A DNA stretch of 64,000 nt from Aselliscus stoliczkanus (GCA_033961575.1 CM066731.1:134781001-134845000); one strand, 5' to 3'. Shown: positions 44,700-56,569, counted from the first letter of the stretch. The notes: generated by a model not told the origin, from the sequence alone. Program-made: numbers and translations.

Positions 44700-45720
44700 C
44701 CATATTAACTTAGGTTTTTTTTAATGTGGTGTGTAGTAGGAGCCCAGATTCATTCTTTTCCATGTGCTTATCTGGTTTCAGCATCATTTGTTGAAAAGAC
44801 TATCTTATCTCTCCCCTTTGAATGGTCTTAGCAGCCTTGTTGAAAATGAATTGACCATAAATGTATGGGTTTATTTCTGGACTTGCAGCTCTGTTCCATT
44901 GATCTATGCATATATCTTTATGCCAGTACCAAATTGTTTGAATATTCCAGCGCTGCAGTAAGTTTAGAAATTGGGAACTGTGTGTCCTCCATCATTTTCC
45001 TCTTTTGCAAGGTGTTTTGGCTATTTGGGCTCCCTTATAAATTTATATCCATGTAAAATTCCACATGAATTTTAGGATCAGCTTGTCCATTCTACAAAAA
45101 AGGGAGTTGTAATTTTGATAGAGATTTAATTGGATCTGATTATCAATTTGGGAGTGTTGCCATCTTGATATTAAGTCTCAGTTCTTGAACATGAGATACC
45201 TTCTGTTCATTTAAGTCGCCTTTAATTTCTTCCAAAAATATTTTATAGTTTTCATTGTACAAGTCTCGCATTTCCTTGGTTAAATTACTTCTATGTATTT
45301 TATTCTTTTTGGTGCTGTTTGAAATAGATTTCTTAATTTTGAAGTAATTTAAATTGATTATTTAATTTCATTTTCAGATTTTTCAGTGCTAGTATATAGA
45401 AATACAACTTATATTTGTATGTTAATCTTGTATCTGCACCTTTTCTGTACTTGTTTATTAGCTCTAATAGTTTTATTGTGGATTCTTTAGTTTTTTATAA
45501 ATATAAGATCATGTTATTTGTGAATGGAGACAGCATTCCTTCAGTTTTTTTCTTGTTTAATTGTACTGGCTAGAACCTTCTCAACAATGTTGAAAGAAGT
45601 GTAAGCAGGCAACTTTATTTTGTTCTTGATCTTAGAGGGAAAGCATCCATTTTTTCATCATTAAATATAATGTTAGCTGTGGATTTTTCATAGATGCACT
45701 TTATCAGGTCAAGAAAGGTC
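44700..45720 (-). mobile_element. L1 ORF2 fragment, antisense, degraded
   Basis: Antisense L1 phrases: 'ATAAATGTATGGGTTTATTT', 'TCTGTTCCATTGATCTATGC', 'TATGCCAGTACCAAATTG', 'TTTCCTTGGTTAAATTAC'. Many stops; older than the L1 in intron 25. Confidence 0.85.
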
Positions 45721-46275
45721 GCTTCTATTCCTACTCATCAACTGGTGGCACTATTTATTAGCATTGTTGCAAGGTGTACGCATATGACATGACTAATGCA
45801 GTTTGGCCAGCACATAGAAGATGTGAATGAATATTTGTTACCTTTAGCTGCCTGCCTTCAAGTCACTGATAAAAACACTGAATGTGGCAAAGACAACCAA
45901 GAATGTGCCACTTGATTTTTACAAGTCTGACTGGAATAACTGTTAAAGATTCACTCTGTGTCTTTTTATTTTCCACAGGAGTATTGTGATCTGATTTTCA
46001 TGTCTTACTAAAATCATCATGTTCTGGGTTTTCCCAGAATTTTGAGAATCTAGCTATAGATTCTCAGAATAATGTTGAGTTCTAACCATAAAAATAAATC
46101 TTTTACTATTATATATGCTATCCTTCTATAACAAATCATTCATAGAGCATAATATTAGCTTGTACATTTTAAACATCTCTGGCCTTTACATGAAATGACT
46201 AAAATGTCTGATTTTCAAACATTAACAAGATGATAGAACTACCTTTTCTTGTAAACAAATACCTCATTTTGGCAG

Positions 46276-46389
46276 GGTTGTGGAATTGCTGAATGCTTGA
46301 AGATTATCTGCCAGGTTGGGCGACTAGACAGAGGAAAGAGTGCAATCTTATATGTAAAGTCTCTGCTGTGGACTGAGACTTTTATGAAT
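46276..46389 (+). CDS. ITGAV: ITGAV exon 27 (calf-2)
   Basis: Thirty-eight codons, residues 873-910, [17 protein letters not shown]... to WTETFMN. The cysteine that links heavy and light chains lies in this region. Phase 0-0; followed by a 102-bp intron. Donor GTAAGT. Confidence 0.97.
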
Positions 46390-46491
46390 GTAAGTGGACA
46401 GATGCAACATTTAGCAGACTTATCCATTTTTTCAAAGAAATTTTAAAAAGTGTGATACCTAGGAAATCATTTCATTGTTACTTCCATACAG

Positions 46492-46599
46492 AAGGAAAAC
46501 CAGAATCATTCATACTCTCTGAAGTCATCTGCTTCATTTAATGTCATCGAGTTTCCTTATAAGAACCTTCCAATTGAGGATATCTTCAACTCCACATTA
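46492..46599 (+). CDS. ITGAV: ITGAV exon 28 (calf-2)
   Basis: Thirty-six codons, residues 911-946, from [16 protein letters not shown] to [11 protein letters not shown]. Sequons NHS and NST are conserved. Phase 0-0. Donor GTAAGT. Confidence 0.97.
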
Positions 46600-47168
46600 G
46601 TAAGTTATTGATTTGGGGAAGTGGAATAAATGCACTCAGTTTAATGCTATATATTTATTTTATTTTAAATAATGGCAGTTATGCTATTTTGATAAGTGAA
46701 AGTAATTAAGAATTATTTGATAGGGTTATAACTTAGTTTAATAATATTATTTTACTCCCCCACCCCAGAATTATTAAAGGTAGACCTTTTACTTTAGCAT
46801 CTTGTCCTATGTAAGAGATTCTTAGTATATACAAAATTTCATGGGAGATAATTTTAGAAATGTCTGCAAGAAGTGAAGTCCTTTTAAAGATCTTTAATTT
46901 GAGGATTAAAAATGGGACCAACGCGTAATAAACTGGATTGGATTATCTAAAAATCATTTCAGTAGTGACCAGAAGTTCACCTGATGTTGAGTTTTGTGCA
47001 GATGTGTGCCTGCTCTTGATACCAGATATATATAATCATAGATTATCATATACAGGAAAAGAAAATGGTATGAATATCATTAAAATAAAATATAGTAGGC
47101 ATTCAGGTAGCTGTTGAACAAGTCAGTGAATTATTTTTAAAACTCAAAACCTTTTTCTCCCCTGACAG
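46600..47168 (+). other. ITGAV intron 28 (569 bp)
   Basis: AT-rich; no recognised feature. Confidence 0.85.
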
Positions 47169-47291
47169 GTTACCACCAACGTCACCTGGGGCATTCAGCC
47201 AGCACCCATGCCTGTGCCTGTGTGGGTGATCATTTTAGCAGTTTTGGCAGGATTGTTGTTATTGGCTGTGTTGGTCTTTGTGATGTACAGG
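47169..47291 (+). CDS. ITGAV: ITGAV exon 29 (transmembrane helix)
   Basis: Forty-one codons, residues 947-987. [17 protein letters not shown] is extracellular and [20 protein letters not shown] is the membrane helix, ending MYR. Donor GTAAGT. The following 263-bp intron begins with a purine-rich GA run. Confidence 0.98.
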
Positions 47292-47554
47292 GTAAGTAAT
47301 GGACTTAGGAAGAGAGGGAGGGAGGAGAGAAGCAGAAGAAAAGCGGACAGGAGGGAGGGAAAGAAGGAGGAATGGAAGGGAAGGAGGAAAGGGACCATAA
47401 ATGATGATGCATGACGAGCGTTACGAATTATTTGAAGGAAGAAAAATTGTAATAACTGCCATTTAAATTTTCTTGATGAAAACATACTCCCTTAAAATAC
47501 TTTTAATATTCTTCACTGATGTGGCAGTAATGTTAGTTTCTCTTCAACTGACAG

Positions 47555-47650
47555 ATGGGCTTTTTTAAACGTGTTCGGCCACCTCAAGAAGAACAAGAAA
47601 GGGAACAGCTTCAACCTCATGAAAATGGTGAAGGAAACTCGGAAACTTAA
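47555..47650 (+). CDS. ITGAV: ITGAV exon 30, coding part (cytoplasmic tail)
   Basis: Thirty-one codons plus TAA, residues 988-1018: [20 protein letters not shown] and [11 protein letters not shown]. The GFFKR motif clasps the beta tail and holds the inactive state. The tail is identical to human as I know it. Confidence 0.98.
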
Positions 47651-50600
47651 CTGTGATTTTTTTAAGTTATGCTATATCAGGATTAGAATTACCAACGTCT
47701 TTATAGATTTCAGTTTCCTTCATGAGAAATCAAATTCCAAGACTTTACTGCTGATGGTGCCCATTGGTATTAACCACAAAAATAAAGCAATATTTGTCAA
47801 CCATTTCATTATAAATTAGTTCAGACATACACTTAACACATGTTCACTGACTTGTGTTTTTCGGTATTTAAATAATAAAATTTCAAGTGTTAGTTCGTCA
47901 ATGTACATAAAACAGGTAGTGCCTGAGTTACCACTTTATGTAAAATAGTACCTCCTACAATGACTATTTCTGGTATGTATGTTGGATTTTGTTATTTGTT
48001 GTTGTTGTTATTCTAAAGCAATCCAAATCTGGACCTTAGCGCCCACATCTTTTGTACAGGTAGTTAATGCTAATACACGTTACACTACAGTTGAGTTTTC
48101 AAGTTACTAAAGACTTTATAACTGTATGAACTTAGATTTTAATATTGTCTACTGGTAAACTTAAAAAAACAAAAGCAAAAACCTGACCCCATCAAAATTC
48201 TCTCTATAATAGCATAGGTACAGTATTTTGTTTTAATATGAAACATGGATACATGTAGTTAAACTTTTATTTATATTTAATCTATAAATCATGTTATTAC
48301 ATTTCAATTTGTATAAGATGTATTTCAAATTTTTTAAGCCAACCTATACTAAAAATTAGTTTTATAATCAAAAGTGCCTCTTTTGTGTAATAGCTTTATT
48401 TCAGGTAAACATTATGATGCTTAAAGCCATATGGCTTTGGAAATCATTTCTGAAGTACATTTATCCCATTGTATATGGCCATTTACAATACAAAAAAACA
48501 AGGCATTTAAATTGAAAAACTATGTTGGTAGTTCTTTGATGGAGTTACCTAGTAATAGTATGTTGTTAAATTAGAGCAAGAGTTTTTAATTGGGATTAAT
48601 TTATTTTCCTCCTGTATATGTATTTTTTCTTATATTTCCAAAACTGAGAACAGGTCAAGATCAATGAGGGATCTTTACAACGTATGGGGAACTCGCACCC
48701 AACCCCTCAGCCCCATGGGAAATGCTTGGAATTAAAATCCTGAAAGTAGCTTACTGGTTTTCTTCTTGCAATAACATGATGCTACTCACATGGATATTAC
48801 CTCATTTTGAGCAAGGAGTAATATGTATAACCAGTCTCAGCTATCAAAATGACTTCTAAAAGGTACTTGTATAATCAATTTAAGTTATTGGAAACCTTTT
48901 AAAATTTTTTTGGGTTTATTATAAATTTTCTATAATTTTTTAATAAAAGCTGCACAGGTGGCAAGTTGTAGTTTTATACATCTATAGGGTGATAAATCAC
49001 ATATTCCTCTAGAAAATTTATTCACAATTCCTCAAACCCTAGAGATAACTATTGTACCTATTTTTGTGCAATTACATCATGTTATGCATTAGAATTTGAG
49101 GGCTTAATAGCTTTTTAACTAGTCTTCATTAGACAATGGTATTTCCCTTAAATAATTGAATATTTTTGTACATTTTAAAAATAATTCAAATTTATCTTGC
49201 CATGCCTTGTGTTATAATTCCCTACACAAGTGGCTATAGTTATAACTCACATGTAGGTGAGTTATACAAGTTAGAACATTGACAAGACCCTATATTTAAC
49301 TTTAGTGAGTTTCCAAACTAATAGATTATGTAATATAGATTCTATTAGTAGCTTAAGAGACTGTAGTCATACACAATAAGTATTTTTATTACCAATACAT
49401 TTTATTTTAAGAAAAAGTATTTTTATCCTAGGGCCTGCCACCAGACAGTCACTAACTTGTTCTGTAACAACTTTCACCCTACCTGTTTTCCCACATAATA
49501 GCAATCATTCCTGAAAATATATATTGGATAGAAATTCAGTCTTTGGGAAAAAAACTCTGACTCTGTATTTGCTTTTGCACAGTCTGTTCTTTTTATGGCC
49601 TCTATAATCTTGTACAGGAGATTGAAAGATGTTATTGGCAATTAACATGCTGTTTTAAATTGCCTTTATGAAATGTAATCTTAGGCAATGGTATTTTCTT
49701 TGAAAAAATGAAAATTTATATCTCTAAAAAATATGGTAGAAGTATAATTTAAAAGCCTACTTTTTGACGAAAATGTTTGGGAAAATGGAGGGATTCTTTT
49801 TGCCCAAAAATAGCATGTGAATATATTTGGGTAATATGTCAAAAAATAATCCTATGAAAACTATTTTAATTTTCAGATAATTTTAAATACTACTGTGTGA
49901 TTTATTGAGAATTAAAATCCATTTTGAGTATAAAATTCTTATAATCTGATTCACTTTAAAAACACATGAGTGAGGTAGAGAGTATTTAAAGCATTTGATA
50001 TTGGTAAGAAATATTGATACTATTGTTGATTTCTTATATAGGCATTTATTTGAGAATTGATATTTTGAAAAACATTTATATGAGAGACATTCTTTCCTTT
50101 TCTTCCCTTTACCTTTCTCTTGTGATTATTATTATAATTCTGGTTAAATTCTTAATAATTTTGAAGTATAAAGCAATTAATCAAAATATTAGTGCCACAA
50201 TTCTACCTGTGTTATGAAACTACTTATTCATAGTAAATTCTCATTAATACTTTATATTTATATAAAAATGAAATTTAAGTGTTAGTAAAAGAGACTATAC
50301 TGGCTTCTTTAAGAGGGCTGTGAAAGATTAATAGTGAACCGTGATCCTAAGAAAGAGATTTATGTGGCAAAATTATAGTATATAAGATATGTGCTGGTTT
50401 TTATAAGACAAACAGAATTTGTAAGTTGATAGATGTTCCCATGTTGCAGAATGTAGTGCCAAGCTTGGTAAAGAATACGTCATTCTTGGAATACCTGTGT
50501 ATGACCGTTGCCTTTCTCAGTGTCACCTTGTTTGTACTTTTGGAAAGCTTGTATATGTGATAGTTTGATAAATAAGAAAAAATATATGTAAAATTTAAAA

Positions 50601-50810
50601 ATTGAACATAGGATCAAAAACGGTGAATGAAATGACTTAATACTCAGTGTTTTGGAGAGTATCCCTTTTAACTTGTTGGTACGTTAATTTGAATGATGAA
50701 TCTAACGACATGCAGCATGCATATATGCTTGTATTTCATTGTAATTTCTGATGCATAATGAATTTCTTGGGAGAGGTACTGAATCTTTAATTTTTGTTGT
50801 CATTGTTCTC

Positions 50811-50820
50811 AAGTGCAATA
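50811..50820 (+). promoter_or_regulatory. ITGAV: Candidate miR-25/92-family target site
   Basis: AAGTGCAATA is complementary to bases 1-10 of miR-92a (and 2-10 of miR-25). Alpha-V is a reported miR-25 target. Whether this site is used is inference. Confidence 0.5.
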
Positions 50821-51247
50821 TAACCATGTAACCAAACCCAGATAATTTCAGAGTCATTAATTTAGTAAAACTAATCTAAATGGAGATTTATTAATATTTT
50901 TGTTAGCAGGAAGGAGTGATTCTGCTGTGGAAATATAAATGGAGTTATTTACCCCTACAAGATCTGTTCTACATTTTATTTCAGGCTGGACATGAACTAT
51001 TCCCTATTAGTTCTGAAATGTTTTGAAATCTCTTAAAGTAATTTGGAACCTGTGTATATCAAATTAGTTTGCTACCTAAGTAACATAGAAAGTAATTTTC
51101 TTTATTTAGCTTCTCTTGTGATCACCCACATTGGGTGAGACATGGAATGAGTGTGTTCTAAAATTTGTCATTTGCTAACTTGATTTGAATTTGTGAAAAC
51201 TGGTACAGTGTTCTCTTTAGTTTCCAATGTGTAACTTGTGACTGTAC

Positions 51248-51253
51248 AATAAA
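51248..51253 (+). terminator. ITGAV: Distal polyadenylation signal of ITGAV
   Basis: AATAAA in 'TGTACAATAAACTTGAG', followed by a GT-rich stretch ('TTGTGCCACTTTTGTGTATA') typical of the downstream element. Cleavage expected near 51265-51275. Confidence 0.8.
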
Positions 51254-51274
51254 CTTGAGTATATTGTGCCACTT

Positions 51275-52216
51275 TTGTGTATAGACTATATTTTCCTTCT
51301 TGTTTTATTTTGTCTTTTATTCACATCAGCAAGCAATAATGCACTAAAAGGATGACCTCAATGAGGTGACATACCTCTCTAGATGTCTGAATTCTTAAGA
51401 GTGTTAGTTATCTGAAAAAAGGTAACAGCCAAAGAATTGTGTTAGATAGATCAATAGAATTCATCCAAAGTGAGACACAGAGGACAAAAATAAATAACTA
51501 AAGATTAAAAACTAATAATAAACAGTTTCAATGACCCGTGGGACAATCTAGCTAGGTACAAAAGGAGTCTTAGGGAGAGAGAAGAGAGAAAATGTGTCAG
51601 ACAAATATTGGAAGCCAAAAAGCTTCCAAATTTAATTTTTAAAAGCAACCTACAATTTTGCAAGTTCAGTGAACCCCAGGCAGGACAATCACAAAAAACC
51701 TTAATTGTGCACATCATGGTCAAACTCTCCTGAAAACCACAAATTGGAAGGGATTGCCTTATCGACCTGAATGCGTAAATCTTGTCATCTAAATCATGTA
51801 AATTAGGTATGGATAAGGCTTGGATTATGAACCATCCAAGGGTAGAATTCCTCTCTATATGTGTAGCTATGAAACTAAGGAAACAAGTCTCTGCTCCATA
51901 ATATGGTGGGACAGACATATGATAACAAAGACATCCTGGTTCAAAGAAGGAAAAAAGAAATCACTGGTTCCAAGCAAACTCCCTTTGGTTACCAAGTCTG
52001 TGAGTAATTCTCTGTGGCTCATGACTCCACATGGATCAGTCTTTTTCCCCCATGAAATGTAACACATGTTTGCAGCTGAGTACTGGTAAAATTTTGTGGG
52101 TCTAATATATAATATGCTTTTTCATTTTGTACTCTGTCCTTTGTACTCAGCCAAGCTGACAATATTTCGCTGATATAAAATTCACAAGAAACTTGTGGGT
52201 CTCCAGTGGCTTCCAC
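51275..52216. other. Intergenic stretch without recognised features
   Basis: AT-rich. A minus-strand open frame of 137 codons (51505-51918) shows no domain, no promoter and no splice context. I treat it as chance or an old degraded repeat. Confidence 0.6.
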
Positions 52217-52270
52217 AGGTCATTGACCATAAATGTATGGATTTATTGCTGGGCTCCCTCTTCTATTCCA

Positions 52271-52306
<36 letters not shown>

Positions 52307-53107
52307 ATACCAGTACCATGCTGTTTTGACTACTAGGACTTTGGAGTATATTTTGAAGTCAGGGAGTGTAATACCTTCAGCCTTGGTTCTTTTTGCTCAA
52401 GATTGCTTTGGCTATTTATGTTCTTTTGTGGTTTTATGTGAATTTTAAGATTTTTTTTCTATTTGTGAAAAATGCCATTGGAATTTTGATAGAAATTCAA
52501 TTGAATCTATAGATAGCTTTGGGCAGTATGGACATTTTAACAATATTGATTCTCCCAACCCATGAACAAGGGATATTTTTCCATCTATTTGTCTTTCTTT
52601 AATTTCTTTCATCAATGTTTTATAGTTTTCAGGGTACAAATCTTTCCTGTTTAGTTAAATTTATTCCTAAGGTTTTGTTTGTTTGTTTGTTTTTAGTGCT
52701 ATTTTAAATTGGATTTTTGTTTTAATTTCTTTTTTCACATAGTTCATTGTTAGTGTGTAAAACCAACTAATTTTTGTATGTTAATTTTGTATCCTGCAAT
52801 TTTAATTTATTGATTAATTCTAATAGTTTTGATGGAGTCTTAAGATTTTCTATATCTAAGATCATGCCATCTACAACAGATAATTTTACTTCTTTGTCTC
52901 TGATTTGGATGCTTTTTATTTTATTTTTTTTTTTGCCTAATTGCTTTGGCTGGGACTTCCAGCACTATATTTAATAGAAGTGATGAAAGTCGACATCTTT
53001 GTCTCATGTTCCTGATCTTAGAAGAGCTTTCAGCTTTCACCATTGAGTGTGATGTTAGCTGTGGGCTTGTTGTATATAGTCTTTATTATGTTGAGGCACA
53101 TTCTTTT
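52217..53107 (-). mobile_element. L1 ORF2 fragment, antisense, part 1
   Basis: 'CATAAATGTATGGATTTATT', 'ATACCAGTACCATGCTGTTT', 'TTGGAGTATATTTTGAAGTC', 'GGATATTTTTCCATCTATTT' are antisense ORF2 phrases. A (TG)n expansion sits at 52272-52303. It is interrupted by a SINE and continues to about 53715. Confidence 0.88.
52272..52303 (+). repeat. (TG)n microsatellite
   Basis: Sixteen TG units inside the L1 fragment, at the place where L1 normally reads 'CCATTGATCTATG'. Confidence 0.95.
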
Positions 53108-53556
53108 TTTTTTTTTTTTTTTTAAGCTTTTATTGGGGAATTGGCGGAGGGGAACAGCGTTGGGGAATCGGGGAAGGGGAACAGACAAGTTGCTGTCTTT
53201 TTGTTCTTCAGTTTTAGTTGCGGAGGATGTTGCTTCACTGTTGGTATCGTCATTGCGCTCTTCGCAGATGAGACAGATCGGTCGCCGGCCTCTGGATGTC
53301 GCTCATCGCGGCTATTGGCAGCTCACGCTTGGCTGCCAGCCGCTCACGCTGGCTGCAGGCCACTCACTGTAGCCTATGGCAGCCCACTGCAGCAGGGGCT
53401 GCAGCCCACACCATCACCGGGGCTCGCACAGCCGAGCTCCAGGTGGAGCTGTTGTTAGCTGTAGAGGGCAGTGTCACTGGCCCTCATGTGGGATCCGAAC
53501 CGGGGCCGCTGGCATCCCAAAACCAGCTCTTAACCAATGCGCCACTCAGCCGGCCC
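53108..53556 (-). mobile_element. Composite tRNA-derived SINE, full length, minus strand
   Basis: Poly-T, 'TTTTATTGGGGAATTGGCGG', GC-rich body, 'CCACTCAGCCGGCCC'. Target duplication GAGGCACATTCTTTT at 53093-53107 and 53557-53571, inside an L1. Confidence 0.94.
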
Positions 53557-53715
53557 GAGGCACATTCTTTTAACATCGAATTTGTTGAGAGTTTTTTTCT
53601 TAATTATGAAATGGTGTTGAATTTTGTCAAATGCTTTTTTGCACCTACTGAGATAACCATGTGATACATATTCTTCATTTTGTTAATGTGGTGTATCACA
53701 CTGATTAATTTGAGG
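53557..53715 (-). mobile_element. L1 ORF2 fragment, antisense, part 2
   Basis: 'AAATGCTTTTTTGCACCTAC', 'AATGTGGTGTATCACACTGA' continue the L1 at 52217-53107. Confidence 0.85.
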
Positions 53716-53957
53716 TGTCGATAGATGTTGGTGGGAGATGGCCTGGAACCTGAGTCCGTGGAGGCAGTCCTGGACCCTGGGCCCACTGGAGTCTGGATCC
53801 ATGGGTGCTGGCCTGGTGTGGGGGTGGGCGTGGAGTGTAAGGCCACGGAAGCTGCTCTAGTGCCGAGGCAGGCCTGGAGTCTGGGTCTGATGGTGCCTGG
53901 GGCCTTGGGGGCCAGCCGGGTGCTGGGGCAAGCCTGGAGCCTGAAAATGCAAGGGTA
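53716..53957. repeat. GC-rich degenerate tandem block
   Basis: About 240 bp of GC-rich sequence in AT-rich surroundings. Loosely repeated phrases: GGCCTGGAACCTGAGTCC, CCTGGACCCTGGGCCC, GGCCTGGAGTCTGGGTCT, GCCTGGAGCCTG. It lies between an L1 ORF2 fragment and an L1 3' end. Origin not identified. Confidence 0.6.
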
Positions 53958-54215
53958 GTTTCTTTTCTTAATTTTTTTTTTCATTAGTTTCAGGTATACA
54001 AAACAATGTAATAGACATTTCACCCCTCACAAAGTGATAACCCCCTCCCCCGATCTACTACCCTCTGCCATCATATATATCTATTACAATTCCATTGACT
54101 CTATCCCCGTATGCTGTACTCCATATCCTGTGACTATGTATATATTAATTATAGTTGACATACAGTATTATTCAGCTTCAGGTGTGCAGCGCACCGGTCA
54201 GGCTTCTTAATTCTT
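53958..54215 (-). mobile_element. L1 3' UTR fragment, antisense
   Basis: 'ATTAGTTTCAGGTATACAAA', 'CATATATATCTATTACAAT', 'CCTGTGACTATGTATATATT': the same 3' UTR type as at 40650-40830, so the same L1 lineage. Confidence 0.8.
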
Positions 54216-54289
54216 GAAAGCATCCATATTTTTTCCAGAATTATTTGGCTCTCCTATAATTATTTTATCCAATCTTTCTTACAGCAAAA

Positions 54290-54321
54290 GGAATATATAT
54301 TATATATAACCTATATATTAT

Positions 54322-54357
<36 letters not shown>
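54290..54357 (+). repeat. Compound TA/CA microsatellite
   Basis: (TA)n, (CA)n and (TA)n runs directly next to the left end of a Tigger element. Confidence 0.9.
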
Positions 54358-54965
54358 GCAGTTGATCCTCGTTATTTGTGGTTCCATATTTCTGAATTTG
54401 TCTATTTGCTAAAATATGTTTGTAAGCCTCAAATCAGTACTTTTGCAGTTATTCCCAGAAATGTGCAGTGAAAAATTTGAATTACCAACATGCACATCCC
54501 CAGCTGGGTTCAAACAAGGTGATGCTCTTCCTTCTTTCGGCTCATATTCTAGATACATGTGTCCTTTGTGTGGTCTGTTTAATGCCAGTTTTGTGTTTTT
54601 TTTTTCTTCAGTTTTGTACTTTTCATTGGTGATTTTGTTGTTTAAAATGACCCAATTTCATAGTGTTGAAGTGCTGTCTAGTGTTCCTAAGCCCGAGAAG
54701 GCTGTGATGTGCCTTACAGAGAAAATACATATGTGAAATACATATGTTTCTTTTGGGGAGGAGTTATATAGTGCATTTGGCTTTGAGCTCAATGTTGGTG
54801 AACCAATAATATAAAATAAATAAGGCATCTTCAAACAGAACTACATATAAAGCAAGGTTATGTATTGATGGTTTGATGAAAATGTTGTGACCAGAGGCTC
54901 ATAGGAACCTATTAGGAGCAATGGTTTAGTATTTGCTGATTTAAGTGTTTACAGTGACTTTATAG
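54358..54965 (+). mobile_element. Tigger (Tc1/mariner superfamily) DNA transposon relic
   Basis: Starts CAGTTGATCCTCGTTATTTG. A short, decayed coding stretch near 54648-54736 resembles the start of a Tigger transposase (HSVEVLSSVPKPEKAVMCL then TEKI). Later 'GTTATGTATTGATGGTTTGA' and 'AGGAGCAATGGTTTAGTATT'. Most of the transposase gene is absent. Confidence 0.8.
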
Positions 54966-55088
54966 AATATAACTACCAAGAAAAATCATAATCAACTACA
55001 TATGACATGAAATTGTATATACCTTATAAAATATACCTAAGTAAAACAATAACCATACATAACATTTTTAATAAAAGAAGCAGGAGCT

Positions 55089-55192
55089 AGGGCCAGCCGA
55101 GTGGCACGGTGGTTAGGGGCTGGCTTGGGAAGCCAGCGGCCTCGGTTCGGGTCCCACATATGAGGGCCAGTGACACTGCTCTCAAAAAAAAA
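55089..55192 (+). mobile_element. Monomeric tRNA-derived SINE, plus strand
   Basis: GGGCCAGCCGAGTGGCACGG to 'GGGCCAGTGACACTGCTCTC' plus A run. Target duplication AGAAGCAGGAGCT at 55076-55088 and 55193-55205. Confidence 0.93.
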
Positions 55193-55205
55193 AGAAGCAG
55201 GAGCT

Positions 55206-55400
55206 GACATTTACTGAACCGTTTCTATAGTGAGGAACTCAAAGTATTTTACATGATCTCATTTGGTTGCCTCTGTTAGATGCTATGATTTCTCCTATAC
55301 AGTTGAAAAAAACAGGTCTAGAGTCTGGTGTAAATCACATAGCTGTGAGTGGTGGATATCAGAGCAGTCTGATTCCAGGGCCCTCCTCCAGAACCAACAC
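55206..55400 (-). repeat. MIR relic
   Basis: 'AGTATTTTACATGATCTCAT', 'CACATAGCTGTGAGTGGTGG', 'CAGAGCAGTCTGATTCCAGG' in MIR order. Confidence 0.65.
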
Positions 55401-55439
55401 TTCTACTTCTTAAAAATTGATTTATTGATTTAATTAATC

Positions 55440-55940
55440 AAGTAATCAATCAATGTTAGAAACTGGTGTAGGAGTGAAGACAGCTATGAACATGATGGCT
55501 CTGGTGCTTGTGGAATCTACACTTTTTAGGGTACAGGCAAGGAAGTACCCATTTTAAACAATAGAGTACTAAGGGGAAATAGGAGATGTCATGCAAGCTC
55601 TTAGCAGGGTCACCTAATCAAAGCTAAGGGTGTCAGGAAATGTATACTGGAGGAAGTAATATCTTAGCCAACTGTTCAGGCTCTATGGGAGATTGCCAGT
55701 TAAAGAGGTGAGGAAGTCAAGTTCCAGACAAAGGAACTCAGTATGTGAAGGTACCTCTGGGGGCAATCCAAATAAGTCTAGTTCAAGGGAATAAAAGATC
55801 TCCCCTCCCCTCTTCTCCCTAATTCAAAGATGAGCCTGGGCAGTGAGTAGATAAAGTGTGAAAGGTATTATAAGTCTGGTTATGAATTTTGGACTTTTCT
55901 GCAAAGAGCAATGGAGAGGTATTGATAGATCTTAAGTGAA
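55440..55940 (-). repeat. L2 relic, minus strand
   Basis: Weak reverse-complement L2 features ('GGAGGAAGTAATATCTTAGC', 'AAAGGAACTCAGTATGTGAA', 'TTTGGACTTTTCTGCAAAG'). Confidence 0.5.
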
Positions 55941-56562
55941 GAAGAATAAATGCATGGTACTTGCTTTCTGATGCTCTTGTAGTATTTTTATAAAAATGAA
56001 GTGCTAATATTAATGATTACATTATATTAAGCATAAATGTATCGTGGATTATGAAGTTGAAAATAACTTCCCGGCTCCACTGCCGTCTTCCATTCCTTTG
56101 TAAATCACACTGACTAACACTAAGGCCCATGCAGTTAGCAGGATACCCCTTCCTGAATGTCTGCTTGGTTTTGCTTCCAGCAGTTGGTCAGTTACGTTTG
56201 CTCACAAATTTGTTTTTGCCAGTTCTATGTGTTATAAGAGATAGATGAAATATACATTTGAAAAAAAGTGTATTTTTTCTATGAATGCTAAGTATAATAC
56301 TAATTGGGTTAGAAAATTGTAAAAATATGGGAAAAATTGAAAATAGAAGAATTTGGCACTCAAATTGCTTGTCAATGTCTTTAAGAACTTCCACTCTAAC
56401 TAAAACTGCAAATCATAGTTGATGACTTCAAACCCTAGGATGTAGTTAGAGAGTAAAAAAATATATATATATTTTTGGATCTACATCAAAAGATTGGTAA
56501 CCGAATATACATTTACTTATTTAAGGTAAAATAAGCAGTTTAAAATATGTTTAAGATACGTT

Positions 56563-56569
<7 letters not shown>
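55941..56569. other. Intergenic stretch, nothing recognised
   Basis: AT-rich DNA before the next SINE. No repeat or coding signal identified. Confidence 0.6.

Larger units (their letters stand above)
42924..46275 (+). other. ITGAV intron 26 (3352 bp)
   Basis: Contains a SINE (43263-43708), a T-rich run (43855-43985), an L2 relic interrupted by a small hAT fossil (44030-44690) and an antisense L1 fragment (44700-45720). The last 550 bases show nothing recognised. Confidence 0.8.
47651..51270 (+). other. ITGAV: ITGAV 3' UTR
   Basis: About 3.6 kb of AT-rich sequence with no young repeats, in contrast to the introns. Proximal AATAAA hexamers lie at 47781, 47874 and 48942 and could give shorter transcripts. 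A Pumilio-type TGTACATA lies at 47902 and a miR-25/92-family match at 50811. The 3' end is estimated from the distal signal. Confidence 0.85.

Noticed and set aside
47195..47485. Minus-strand open frame opposite exon 29
   Set aside because: Antisense of the transmembrane exon and the GA-rich intron start; no independent evidence.
51505..51918. Minus-strand open frame of 137 codons downstream of ITGAV
   Set aside because: No recognisable domain, no promoter or splice context, low-complexity Leu/Ser-rich end. Best explained as chance or an old repeat.
53604..54023. Open frames on both strands over the GC-rich block
   Set aside because: Proline/glycine-rich translations on both strands caused by base composition; flanked by L1 pieces, no homology recognised.
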